Of a DNA stretch of 64,000 bases, positions 34,699-42,859 are shown piece by piece. The DNA lies in contig CALWXC010000003.1 in the NCBI GenBank assembly GCA_944385415.1, positions 1 through 64,000 of the forward strand. The letters are read 5' to 3'. The notes beneath the pieces are model-generated. The model was not told where the DNA came from and did not search any database. It saw only the letters and a program-made list of their open reading frames with translations. The stretch comes from an uncultured Oscillospiraceae bacterium. GTDB taxonomy: Bacteria > Bacillota > Clostridia > Oscillospirales > Oscillospiraceae. Position 1 is the stretch's first letter. Every line of letters starts with the position of its first letter. The position numbers and the translations under genes were made by a program.

Positions 34699-36333
34699 TT
34701 GAGGCAGACCATGGACGGAGCGGCTTTTCGTCGAATGATGATCAGCGCCGCCGCCTCGATTGAAATTCACAAACAGCAAATCAACGAACTGAACGTATTC
34801 CCGGTTCCCGACGGCGACACAGGCACCAATATGAGCCTGACCATCAACACAGCCTGCGGTGATCTGCGCAAGCTGGAGGACCCCACCCTGACCAAGGCCG
34901 CCGATGCCACGGCTTCGGCGCTGCTGCGGGGCGCCCGCGGCAACTCCGGCGTCATTCTCTCTCTGTTGTTCCGGGGCTTTGCCAAGGCCCTCAAGGGCAA
35001 GGAGGAAGGCGACGGCACCGATTTCGCTGCCGCCCTCAACGCCGGTGTGGAAGCCGCCTACAAGGCCGTTATGAAGCCTGCCGAGGGCACCATTCTCACC
35101 GTGTCCCGGGTGGCCGGTACGGTGGCGGCTCTGGAGGCCCAGTCCAACCGCAACATGGAACATGTGCTTACCTGCACCATCGCCGCCGCCAAGGATGCTC
35201 TGGCTGAGACGCTGCACCAGAACCCCGTGCTGGAAAAGGCCGGTGTGGTGGATGCCGGCGGCATGGGCTTTGTGGTGATTCTCGAGGGTATGCTGTCCAG
35301 TCTCCAGGGAGACGATATCGTGGCCCCCACGGAGAGCGTTCCCGATATGGGTCAGGAACAAGCCAATTTCTTTGACTTCTCCACCGAGGATATCACCTTC
35401 GGCTACTGCACCGAATTCATTATTTCCCGGGAGAATGACAAGGACCCGGCGGCGCTGCGGGAGTTCCTGTCCCAGATGGGCGACAGTCTGGTACTGGTGG
35501 ACGATGACGAGATCATCAAAGTCCATGTGCATACTAACAATCCCGGCACCGCCATTGAAGAGGCTTTGACCTACGGCAGTCTGGTGACCGTCAAGATTGA
35601 AAATATGCGGCTCCAGCACACGGAAAAGGTCATGAAGGAACAGGATTTGGAGCCTAAAATTGCCCCGCCGGAAAAAAAATACGGCATTGTGGCCGTCTGT
35701 GCCGGTGGCGGCATCGCTTCGGCCTTCCGGGATCTGGGCGTGGACGGCATCATCCAGGGCGGTCAGACCATGAATCCCTCCACCGAGGACATTCTGCGGG
35801 AGATTCAGCGGACGCCGTCGGAGGTTGTCTTCGTCTTCCCCAACAACAAGAACATCATCATGGCCGCCGAGCAGACCGTGGCACTGTGCGGGGAAAAGCA
35901 GGTCATTGTTCTGCCCTCCAAAACCATTCCCCAGGGTATCACCGCCCTGTTGTCCTTTGATCCGGAGGGCGAGGTTTCCGACAATGTGGAAGCCATGACC
36001 GCCGCCATGGAGACGGTGACTACCATGCAGATCACCTATGCCGCCCGGAACTCCGATTTTGACGGTTATGATATCCATGAGGGTGATTATCTGGCATTGT
36101 ACGGCGGTTCCCTCTTCGGCACTGACCGGAACATCGAAAAACTCCTCAACGAGCTAGCCCTGCGGGTTGCCCAGGAGGACAAGGAGTTTATCACCATCTT
36201 CTACGGCGAGGACATCGACGAGAAGAAGGCCCAAAAGGCCGCCGCCATCTTTGAGAAGCGCTGCCCCGGCGCGGAGGTCAATCTCCTCAACGGCGGCCAG
36301 CCCGTTTACTACTATCTCATCGCGGCGGAATAA
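34699..36333 (+). CDS. DAK2 domain protein (YloV/FakA-like fatty acid kinase subunit)
   Basis: The 544-aa protein has an N-terminal DAK2/DhaL nucleotide-binding domain with NVFPVPDGDTGTNM (about 33-46). A middle domain and a C-terminal EDD-like domain follow. The characterized relative FakA phosphorylates exogenous fatty acids bound to a FakB protein. No fakB is in the window, so the role is inferred. The start is TTG at 34699 with GGAGG nine bases upstream; the resulting N-terminus aligns with YloV. ATG at 34711 is the alternative. Confidence 0.92.
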   Translation: MRQTMDGAAFRRMMISAAASIEIHKQQINELNVFPVPDGDTGTNMSLTINTACGDLRKLEDPTLTKAADATASALLRGARGNSGVILSLLFRGFAKALKGKEEGDGTDFAAALNAGVEAAYKAVMKPAEGTILTVSRVAGTVAALEAQSNRNMEHVLTCTIAAAKDALAETLHQNPVLEKAGVVDAGGMGFVVILEGMLSSLQGDDIVAPTESVPDMGQEQANFFDFSTEDITFGYCTEFIISRENDKDPAALREFLSQMGDSLVLVDDDEIIKVHVHTNNPGTAIEEALTYGSLVTVKIENMRLQHTEKVMKEQDLEPKIAPPEKKYGIVAVCAGGGIASAFRDLGVDGIIQGGQTMNPSTEDILREIQRTPSEVVFVFPNNKNIIMAAEQTVALCGEKQVIVLPSKTIPQGITALLSFDPEGEVSDNVEAMTAAMETVTTMQITYAARNSDFDGYDIHEGDYLALYGGSLFGTDRNIEKLLNELALRVAQEDKEFITIFYGEDIDEKKAQKAAAIFEKRCPGAEVNLLNGGQPVYYYLIAAE

Positions 36334-36344
36334 CACCAACAGTA

Positions 36345-36379
36345 AAAAACCAGGACAGCAACTGCTGTCCTGGTTTTTT
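36345..36379. terminator. Bidirectional terminator between the DAK2 gene and htrA
   Basis: A long, nearly loopless palindrome (about 16 bp per arm) is flanked by A and T runs, between two convergent genes. Confidence 0.93.
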
Positions 36380-36394
36380 TATGGTTGATATCGA

Positions 36395-37771
36395 TTAGTT
36401 ACCGCCGAAGAAGTAGTCAAAGGGGTTCAGCTCACCATAGGTGGGTTCATCTTCCTCGGGAGGAACCACTTGGGTATTGGGGCCTGTAGTGGCACTGTCG
36501 GTCTGTTCCGTCTCTTCCGTGGGCTCTGGCTGCTTCTCATCCAGGGTCACGGACAGTTCCACGGTTTGGCCGCCGCGGTAAACGGTCAGAGTTACCGTAT
36601 CGCCGGCCTTATAGTCCTTTAGAGCTGCCGCCAAATCGGAGTAGCTTTCCACAGTCTGATCGCCCAGAGCCGTGATGATGTCGGCCTCGCGGACGCCGGC
36701 CTTATCAGCACAGCTGCCCTCGGTGACATTATCCACATAGACACCGGCGGGAAGACTGTAATACTTGGCGGTGGTGGCGTCCATATTGATAACACCAACG
36801 CCCAGATATGCCTGACCGGTCACATAACCATAGTCAATCAGATCGTTGACAATGCTCATGGCGTCATTGATGGGGATGGCGAAGCCCAGGCCCTCAATGG
36901 TGGTGCCGGAAGAGGTATTGCCGCTGTACTTGGCGGTGGTGATACCGATAACATTACCGTTCATATCGAACAGGGGGCCGCCGGAGTTACCGGAGTTGAT
37001 GGCCACATCGGTTTGAAGCATGGTGATGGGCACATCGCCGGTACCGACGTCACGGTTCAGAGCACTGACATAACCAGCGGTCATACTGAAATTCAGGGTA
37101 CCCAGGGGGTTGCCGATGGCTACCGCCTGATCGCCCACGGAAACCTCATCAGAATTGCCGATGGAAACGGGGTGGAGACCCGTGGCCTCAATTTTCAGCA
37201 CCGCCACGTCGTTGCTGGCATCGCTGCCGATGATGGTTGCGTCGTGGAGCGTGCCGTCATACAGGGCAACCTGGACGGTATTAGCGCCCTCAATAACATG
37301 GTGGTTAGTCACGATGTAACCGTCCTCCGAGATGATGAAGCCGGAACCGCTGGCGGTGAACTCGCTGGTCCAGTAGCCGTTGGAGGTGGTACCGGTAGTG
37401 GTAATGCCCACAGTGGAATCCACATACATGTCATAGACTTCTTTCGGCGTCAGATTCTTGTCGCCTGTATTGGTATGGACCACGCGGTTGACCACCACAT
37501 TTTCATCTTCTGTCGGCGTCTCTGCGGCTACCTGGGCTTGGGTGTTGTTGGTGGTGTGCTGGTCCAGCAGGTACGCCGTCATGGCGCTGCCGCCGGCACC
37601 GCCCACCAGGGCACAGGCCACGGCCACCGCTGCAATTTTCACTCCCTGGCTGCTCTTCTTGGGCTTGGGAGCCTCCGGCGGAGTGAACGAATTTCCACCG
37701 TTCATCTGCATCCGGCTGTCATGGTCCACCGGTTCAAAGCTGTAAGAATAGGGTTCACGATTCTCATTCAT
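36395..37771 (-). CDS. HtrA/DegP-like membrane-anchored serine protease with PDZ domain
   Basis: Envelope quality-control protease. The 458-aa product has a cytosolic N-terminus and a transmembrane segment (about 45-68). The trypsin-like domain has triad H158 (TNHHVI), D188 (SNDVAVL) and S263 (GNSGGPL). It is followed by one PDZ domain (about 310-405) and an acidic Thr/Pro/Glu tail. The ATG at 37771 is chosen because AAGGAG lies nine bases upstream; the TTG at 37780 touches the RBS. Confidence 0.95.
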   Translation of the reverse strand: MNENREPYSYSFEPVDHDSRMQMNGGNSFTPPEAPKPKKSSQGVKIAAVAVACALVGGAGGSAMTAYLLDQHTTNNTQAQVAAETPTEDENVVVNRVVHTNTGDKNLTPKEVYDMYVDSTVGITTTGTTSNGYWTSEFTASGSGFIISEDGYIVTNHHVIEGANTVQVALYDGTLHDATIIGSDASNDVAVLKIEATGLHPVSIGNSDEVSVGDQAVAIGNPLGTLNFSMTAGYVSALNRDVGTGDVPITMLQTDVAINSGNSGGPLFDMNGNVIGITTAKYSGNTSSGTTIEGLGFAIPINDAMSIVNDLIDYGYVTGQAYLGVGVINMDATTAKYYSLPAGVYVDNVTEGSCADKAGVREADIITALGDQTVESYSDLAAALKDYKAGDTVTLTVYRGGQTVELSVTLDEKQPEPTEETEQTDSATTGPNTQVVPPEEDEPTYGELNPFDYFFGGN

Positions 37772-37870
37772 ATTGCTCAACTCCTTGCGTGTTGCTTATC
37801 TTCTATGGCTTTATGATATGCAACAATTATGAAAAAAATATGAAGCAGAATTGAAACAAATTTAAACAAT

Positions 37871-37908
37871 CAAAGCGGTATGCCGACTCTATTCGACATA
37901 CCGCTTTG
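37871..37908 (-). terminator. Terminator after the hydrogenase gene
   Basis: A 12-bp stem (37871-37882 with 37897-37908) with a weak T tract on the minus strand. The remaining gap to htrA holds its leader. Confidence 0.7.
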
Positions 37909-37925
37909 CTGCCGGTTGATCCAGT

Positions 37926-39431
37926 TTAATCCAGCGTCGGGAGCACCGACTCGTATTTGGAATCCAGGGCGTTCTGCTCCGGCGCTTCCTTTTTATAGCG
38001 GGCCACCAGTTCCGCCGACTTGTTGATGGGCCGGATGGTGCCGGCGCCGCCGACGCAGCCGCCGGGGCAGCCCATGCCCTCCAGCAGGTAACCGTTATAC
38101 TTACCGGCCCGGGCCATGGTCAGCAGTTTCCGGCATTCCCGCAAGCCCTCGGCGTGGGCCACCTTGACCTCCATATCCGGATGCCAACGGTGGATGACGT
38201 CGGCCACTGCCTGGGCCACACCGCCGGCCACCGCAAAGCCACGGCCTGCACCGGTGCCCTCCAGCAGAGGTTCGCCATCCTCCAATTCCTCAAACTTGAT
38301 GTCCTTGGCCTCAAACATGCCCTGGAGCTCTTCAAAGGTGATGACAAAATCCACATCACTGCGGATATTGGCGCGGCTGGCCTCCAGCTTTTTGGCGGCA
38401 CAGGGGCCGATAAAAACGATTTTGCTGCCGGGGTACTTCTTTTTCTCCAGGCGGGCTGTCAGCACCATGGGCGTCAGGGCCATGGAGATGCAATGGGCGT
38501 ATTCAGGATACAGCTTGGTTGCCATATCGTACCAAGCGGGACAGCAGGACGTAGCCATAAAGGGCTGCTGCGCCGGCACCTTGTCCAGAAAGTCCTTGGC
38601 TTCCTCGATGGTACACAGGTCCGCGCCCACGGCCACCTCCGTCACATGGTGGAAGCCCAGAGCCTTCATGCCCGCCGTCAGCTTTTCCGGTGTGGAATGG
38701 GGGCCGAACTGGCCCACAAAGGCGGGAGCCACCAGGGCGATGACCTGATCGCCCCGCTTGATGGACTGAATCAGCTGGAACACCTGGCCCTTATCGACAA
38801 TGGCGCCAAAGGGACAGTTGACGAGGCACATGCCGCAGGAAACGCACTTATCCTGGTTGATGACGGCGCGGCCAAATTCGTCGGACTCGATGGCGTCCAT
38901 GCCGCAGGCCTGGACACAGGGCCGGTCCAGCTTAATGATGGAGCCGTAGGAACAGGCGTCGGCGCAGCGTCCACACTTGATGCACTTGTCCTGATTGATG
39001 ACCGCTTTGCCCTTTTGAAACTCAATGGCATCCTTGGGGCAGGCCAGATGACAGTTTTGGGCCAGACAGCTCTGGCAGAACTCCGTAACCCGATACTGCT
39101 TAGTGGGGCAGGCGTTGCAGGCGTAGTTGATAATGTTGATCAGGGGCGGGTCATAATACTTCTCCGCAATGGCGCTCTCCTCCACCCCGTCGGACAACAT
39201 ACTGTGCTCCTGGACGGAACGCAGGGGCAGACCCATGGCCAGACGCACCCGCTCGCCGGCAATGGCCCGCTCCAGGAAAATCGATTCCCGGTGGGCTGCG
39301 ATTTCGCCGGGGGCGATGACATAGGGCAACTTCTCCATTCTTGTGTAGTCGCCGCCCTCATAGGCCAGACGCGCCACCTCTGTAAACACTTTTTTCCGAA
39401 TGCTGGTAACAGTTGAGGGTACTCCCCGCAT
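37926..39431 (-). CDS. [FeFe]-hydrogenase, monomeric, group B-like
   Basis: Iron hydrogenase with an H-cluster. The 501-aa protein has a Cys-rich N-terminal segment (C105, C108, C119, C122 and others), then two 4Fe-4S ferredoxin motifs (about 150-160 and 196-206). The H-cluster motifs are L1 TSCCPAW (294-300), L2 GPCAAKK (C344) and L3 EGMGCPGGCVGG (C455, C459). Motif spelling and single-subunit layout resemble group B enzymes of anaerobic Clostridia, whose physiological direction is poorly known. Electrons would come from ferredoxin. It is monocistronic with its own promoter and terminator. No maturation genes (hydEFG) are in the window. Confidence 0.9.
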   Translation of the reverse strand: MRGVPSTVTSIRKKVFTEVARLAYEGGDYTRMEKLPYVIAPGEIAAHRESIFLERAIAGERVRLAMGLPLRSVQEHSMLSDGVEESAIAEKYYDPPLINIINYACNACPTKQYRVTEFCQSCLAQNCHLACPKDAIEFQKGKAVINQDKCIKCGRCADACSYGSIIKLDRPCVQACGMDAIESDEFGRAVINQDKCVSCGMCLVNCPFGAIVDKGQVFQLIQSIKRGDQVIALVAPAFVGQFGPHSTPEKLTAGMKALGFHHVTEVAVGADLCTIEEAKDFLDKVPAQQPFMATSCCPAWYDMATKLYPEYAHCISMALTPMVLTARLEKKKYPGSKIVFIGPCAAKKLEASRANIRSDVDFVITFEELQGMFEAKDIKFEELEDGEPLLEGTGAGRGFAVAGGVAQAVADVIHRWHPDMEVKVAHAEGLRECRKLLTMARAGKYNGYLLEGMGCPGGCVGGAGTIRPINKSAELVARYKKEAPEQNALDSKYESVLPTLD

Positions 39432-39492
39432 GACAGTCTCCTTCCGGTATCCTTGGTAACCTGTGAAAGTCTACTAATATGATCGGTTATAT

Positions 39493-39521
39493 ATTGTACG
39501 ATATTCTTAAAATAATGTCAA
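39493..39521 (-). promoter_or_regulatory. Promoter for the [FeFe]-hydrogenase
   Basis: A perfect TTGACA (39516-39521) and TACAAT (39493-39498) are spaced by 17 bp on the minus strand. The -35 directly touches the foot of the upstream terminator stem. Confidence 0.8.
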
Positions 39522-39563
39522 TTACCGAATGGATACAGGGAATATCCTGTCTCCATTCGGTAA
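39522..39563 (-). terminator. Terminator after the SPOCS/LysM gene
   Basis: A perfect 12-bp outer stem (39522-39533 with 39552-39563) and a 5-bp inner stem. It ends the long minus-strand array. Confidence 0.8.
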
Positions 39564-39568
39564 GATGG

Positions 39569-41077
39569 TTATTTCATGACCGGAATCAGCAGCATGCCCT
39601 GGACCGTCTCCCCGTCGGTCAGACCGTTGGCCTCCCGGATGGCCTCCGGCGTGGAACAGCACGCCTTGGCCAAAGACCACAAGCTCTCCCCCGTTCCCAT
39701 GGGCCGGAGAATCACCGAAGGCCGGTCCGCCGTATTGAGCCGCTCATCGCTGAGCTGTCCGCCCAACAGCGTCTGGTATGTCTGACGGGCCACAGTGTCC
39801 ACGGTGAATTCCACCGTGCAGCGGACCTCCAGGCCCTCCCCTGCCGGGACGGCGAAGGCCTCGCCCACCAGCCGGGCCATGGGACGCCACTGGCACTGTT
39901 CCGCCCCGGCGGTACGGCAGCTGATCTCCATCCGGGCTGTGGTTCCCCGGATTTCCTCTTCCGGGTCACAATAGAGGATATTGGCCACCGCCGGCAGCGT
40001 CACCACCAGCTGGCCGTCCTCCCAGGTGACCGTGGGATCTCCCAAACAGACCTGGGTATCAATGACCGATTTCACCGGCACCTCCACCGGCGTTCGCACC
40101 GTCTCCTGCATGGTTTGCCGGTCCAGACGGCCCGCCGCCTCCACCTGCTGCCAGTTGGGCGTGAAGGTATGGTGCAGGCTGTAGCCGTCCTCCAGCACCT
40201 CCAGCTGCTCCTGTCCTACCACGGTACACTGGGCCAGGATTTGCAGATCCGCCAGAAGCCGCCGCCCCTGGCCGCTGGTATCCTCCATATGGAGCTCCGC
40301 CAGAGCCAAATCCACTTGGACCTCCTGATCCTCATACTCCCGCTGCAACTCCACATACTGGGAGAACGGCAGCTGACAGGACCAGGTGGCCAGTTCTTCA
40401 TCCTCTGTCAGATACAGCAGCCGCACCAGGGCGTTGCCCTTAAAAATGGCCTTGCTGCCCAGGAGCCGGGACTCTGTCAGCTCCAGATCCACCTGGGAGC
40501 GGCACAGCTCCTTCATGGGGGCCTGCCCCTCCGGTAATTCGATTTCCTCGGCCATAGGGAATTGCCGCTGGGCAAACTCCACCGGCCGGACGATGGGATA
40601 CACCGCCGACCGCAGCTGCAAATCCACCGGCTCCGTCGGGCTGAGGCTAAACGTCTGTTGGGCCGGTTCGTACCCCGTCACATCGCCGCACAGACTGACC
40701 CGGACCAGAATTTTACGGCTGTTGATCACCTTGGCGTCAATATGGCGAATGCGGCAAATCGCGTGAACCTCCGTACTCTCCGTAATGGCCGGATGCTCCA
40801 GCCGCACCGAAAATGGCAAATACGCCTGTAGGGACCGGGGTGCGGAATGGTCCTCCGGCTCGTAGACCACACCGGCCTGGACGCCGCCGCTGAGATGGAT
40901 ACTGCCGCTGCGGCACTCCTTTCCCCGCATCACCACCGTGCCGAAGGTTTGCAGAATCTGGCCCACGTCGGGGTGGCTGTCGGGTACGATGGACTCACCG
41001 CTCTCCTCCTGTGCAATGCCCGATGAAAACACCTCCCGCAGATAGTCGGCGGTCTTCGTTTCAAATATCAGTTCCAT
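39569..41077 (-). CDS. SPOCS (DUF3794) and LysM domain spore protein
   Basis: The 502-aa protein is built from repeated SPOCS/DUF3794 beta-rich domains over most of its length. It ends in a LysM domain (about 452-498, MGTGESLWSLAKAC and ending VQGMLLIPV) that can bind peptidoglycan. Relatives are spore coat or cortex-associated morphogenetic proteins in Clostridia. The ATG at 41077 follows AAGGAG by eight bases; a GTG at 41086 overlaps that RBS. Confidence 0.9.
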   Translation of the reverse strand: MELIFETKTADYLREVFSSGIAQEESGESIVPDSHPDVGQILQTFGTVVMRGKECRSGSIHLSGGVQAGVVYEPEDHSAPRSLQAYLPFSVRLEHPAITESTEVHAICRIRHIDAKVINSRKILVRVSLCGDVTGYEPAQQTFSLSPTEPVDLQLRSAVYPIVRPVEFAQRQFPMAEEIELPEGQAPMKELCRSQVDLELTESRLLGSKAIFKGNALVRLLYLTEDEELATWSCQLPFSQYVELQREYEDQEVQVDLALAELHMEDTSGQGRRLLADLQILAQCTVVGQEQLEVLEDGYSLHHTFTPNWQQVEAAGRLDRQTMQETVRTPVEVPVKSVIDTQVCLGDPTVTWEDGQLVVTLPAVANILYCDPEEEIRGTTARMEISCRTAGAEQCQWRPMARLVGEAFAVPAGEGLEVRCTVEFTVDTVARQTYQTLLGGQLSDERLNTADRPSVILRPMGTGESLWSLAKACCSTPEAIREANGLTDGETVQGMLLIPVMK

Positions 41078-41160
41078 GGTCGTCACTCCTTGTTGTTTCC
41101 TCCTGGGGATTTACACCTATGGAACTATATACGCGGCCTTGGACAGGGTTATGCCACCAT

Positions 41161-41304
41161 TCAGCGGTGGACCAGCCAGCCCAGCAGAATCAGCAGCGCC
41201 GCCACCAGTACGGTAAACCCACATCGGGGCACCAGCATCGATAACAGCAGTCCCGCCCCCAGGGCCATCAAAAAATATCCGATTGTTCCAGCACGTTTGC
41301 ACAT
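41161..41304 (-). CDS. Small 47-residue membrane protein
   Basis: Not a family I can name. It has a basic N-terminus (MCKRAG) followed by two hydrophobic segments (about 7-24 and 28-44) separated by PRCGF. A GGAGG RBS lies eight bases before the ATG, but that RBS is part of a perfect 13-bp hairpin. It sits between thiN and the SPOCS gene, so a sporulation link is possible. Coding status rests on the RBS and the clear membrane pattern. Confidence 0.65.
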   Translation of the reverse strand: MCKRAGTIGYFLMALGAGLLLSMLVPRCGFTVLVAALLILLGWLVHR

Positions 41305-41307
41305 AAA

Positions 41308-41343
41308 AACCGCCTCCTGCAACAGTATACGCAGGAGGCGGTT
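41308..41343 (-). terminator. Terminator-like hairpin containing the RBS of the 47-aa gene
   Basis: A perfect 13-bp stem (41308-41320 with 41331-41343) is followed on the minus strand by TTTTT and then ATG. The 3' arm contains the GCAGGAGGCGG that serves as RBS. It can end the thiN transcript and also hide the RBS on read-through. Confidence 0.85.
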
Positions 41344-41357
41344 CCATCTTTCCAATT

Positions 41358-41990
41358 TTACACAAGGCGTCCCGCCCGGATGATCCAGGCTGCGCCCTGT
41401 GATACGGTGACCGTAGCCGGTTGGCCCACGGTCTCATTGCTGACGGTGCGGGTGTCACCCCGCAGCACAGAGAAATTTTCCACATTGTATTTAGCGCCCC
41501 GGATGGTGACGCCGGACAGCGTCCGGTCCAGGGGAAGCAGTGAGAAGTACCGGAACTGGCCATGTGGAATCTCCACCGTACCGTCCTGTATGTACCGGAT
41601 TTCATTGTCCTCGTCCCAGATGGCCGCATCCACACCGTCCCGCCACGCCTGCTCCAACAGCTGCAAGTTGGCGATATGGTGGTCCTGGCGGCCGCCGGTG
41701 CAAGCCGTGAAAATCATATGGCGAATGCCTCGGTCCCGGGCATACTCATAGGCCGCCTGTAAGTCCGTCAGGTCCTTTTCCGCAGGCAGGAGCACCCGCT
41801 CCGCTCCCTCCGGCGGTACGCCGCCGGAATCGCTGTCGCCGATGTACGCATGCACCGGAAACCTGGCTGCCGCCGCGCAGCGGGTGCCGCCGTCGGCACA
41901 GATCACCCGGACACGGTTTCGGAGCGGCTCCAGAAAGCTCCAGTCGGCGCAATCCCTGGACCCGAAAATCAGCGCTATTTCAGTTCCCAC
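41358..41990 (-). CDS. thiN: Thiamine diphosphokinase
   Basis: Makes thiamine diphosphate from thiamine and ATP. The 210-aa protein has the family's ICADGGTRCAA, YIGDSDSG and TACTGGRQDHHIANLQLL stretches, the latter two with catalytic Asp and substrate contacts. The GTG start at 41990 follows GGAG by eight bases and overlaps the end of rsgA by 16 bp. Confidence 0.94.
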   Translation of the reverse strand: MGTEIALIFGSRDCADWSFLEPLRNRVRVICADGGTRCAAAARFPVHAYIGDSDSGGVPPEGAERVLLPAEKDLTDLQAAYEYARDRGIRHMIFTACTGGRQDHHIANLQLLEQAWRDGVDAAIWDEDNEIRYIQDGTVEIPHGQFRYFSLLPLDRTLSGVTIRGAKYNVENFSVLRGDTRTVSNETVGQPATVTVSQGAAWIIRAGRLV

Positions 41991-42859
41991 AGCTTGATCT
42001 CCTTTGCCTTTTCATACAGCCGCGCATAGCTGGCATGGCGGGTGGGCTCAATCTCTCCAGCTTCCACCGCCGCCAGCACCCGGCAGCCCGGTTCCGTCAG
42101 GTGGGCACAGTCGTTGAACTGGCACTGGCCCAGGTAGGGCGCGAAGTCCGGAAACGCGTATTGCAGGTTCTCTTTGAGGATGATCTCCATCTGTTCCGTA
42201 TCAAAGGAGGAAAAGCCCGGCGTGTCGGCCACATAGGTGCCGTCGGTCATCCGATACAGCTCCACATGGCGGGTCGTATGGCGGCCCCGGCCCAATTTAT
42301 CGGAGACCGCTCCCGTCTCAATGCAAAAATTGGGGTCCAGACAGTTGAGAATGCTGCTTTTGCCCACGCCGGAATTGCCGGTGAACGCCACCACCTTGCC
42401 GGAGATAGCCCGGTGGAGTTCCTCCACCCCCTCACCGGTTTCGGCGCTGGTGCGGATCACCGGGTATCCGGCGTGCTCATAAATCCGCACCAGACGGTCG
42501 CCGTCATCCAGGTCACACTTGTTGACGCAGAGAATCACCGGCACATTCTGATGGCCTGCAATGGCCGTAATCCGGTCGATGAGGAACGGCTCCGTCACCG
42601 GAATGACACAGGAAGCCAGAACCACCAGGACATCCAGGTTGGCCACCGCCGGGCGGACAAAGCGGTTCCGCCGGGGCAGCACCTCCTGGACCGTGCCCTT
42701 TCCGCCTTCCACAGCGATGGTCACCCGGTCGCCCACCAGGGGCGACATCTGGGTTTTCCGCAGCTTTCCCCGGGCCCGGCACTCGATGACGGCGCCCTCC
42801 TCCGTCTGCACATAGTAAAATCCGCTGAGGGCTTTTACAATCAATCCATCCATGGTCAT
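41975..42859 (-). CDS. rsgA: Ribosome small subunit-dependent GTPase A
   Basis: Circularly permuted GTPase that checks late 30S maturation. The 294-aa protein has an OB domain (about 1-70) and a GTPase domain with NKCD, GNSGVGKSSILN and DTPGFSSF in permuted order. A C-terminal zinc motif follows (CQFNDCAH and later Cys). It starts with ATGA overlapping the prkC stop. Confidence 0.96.
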   Translation of the reverse strand: MTMDGLIVKALSGFYYVQTEEGAVIECRARGKLRKTQMSPLVGDRVTIAVEGGKGTVQEVLPRRNRFVRPAVANLDVLVVLASCVIPVTEPFLIDRITAIAGHQNVPVILCVNKCDLDDGDRLVRIYEHAGYPVIRTSAETGEGVEELHRAISGKVVAFTGNSGVGKSSILNCLDPNFCIETGAVSDKLGRGRHTTRHVELYRMTDGTYVADTPGFSSFDTEQMEIILKENLQYAFPDFAPYLGQCQFNDCAHLTEPGCRVLAAVEAGEIEPTRHASYARLYEKAKEIKLWELK

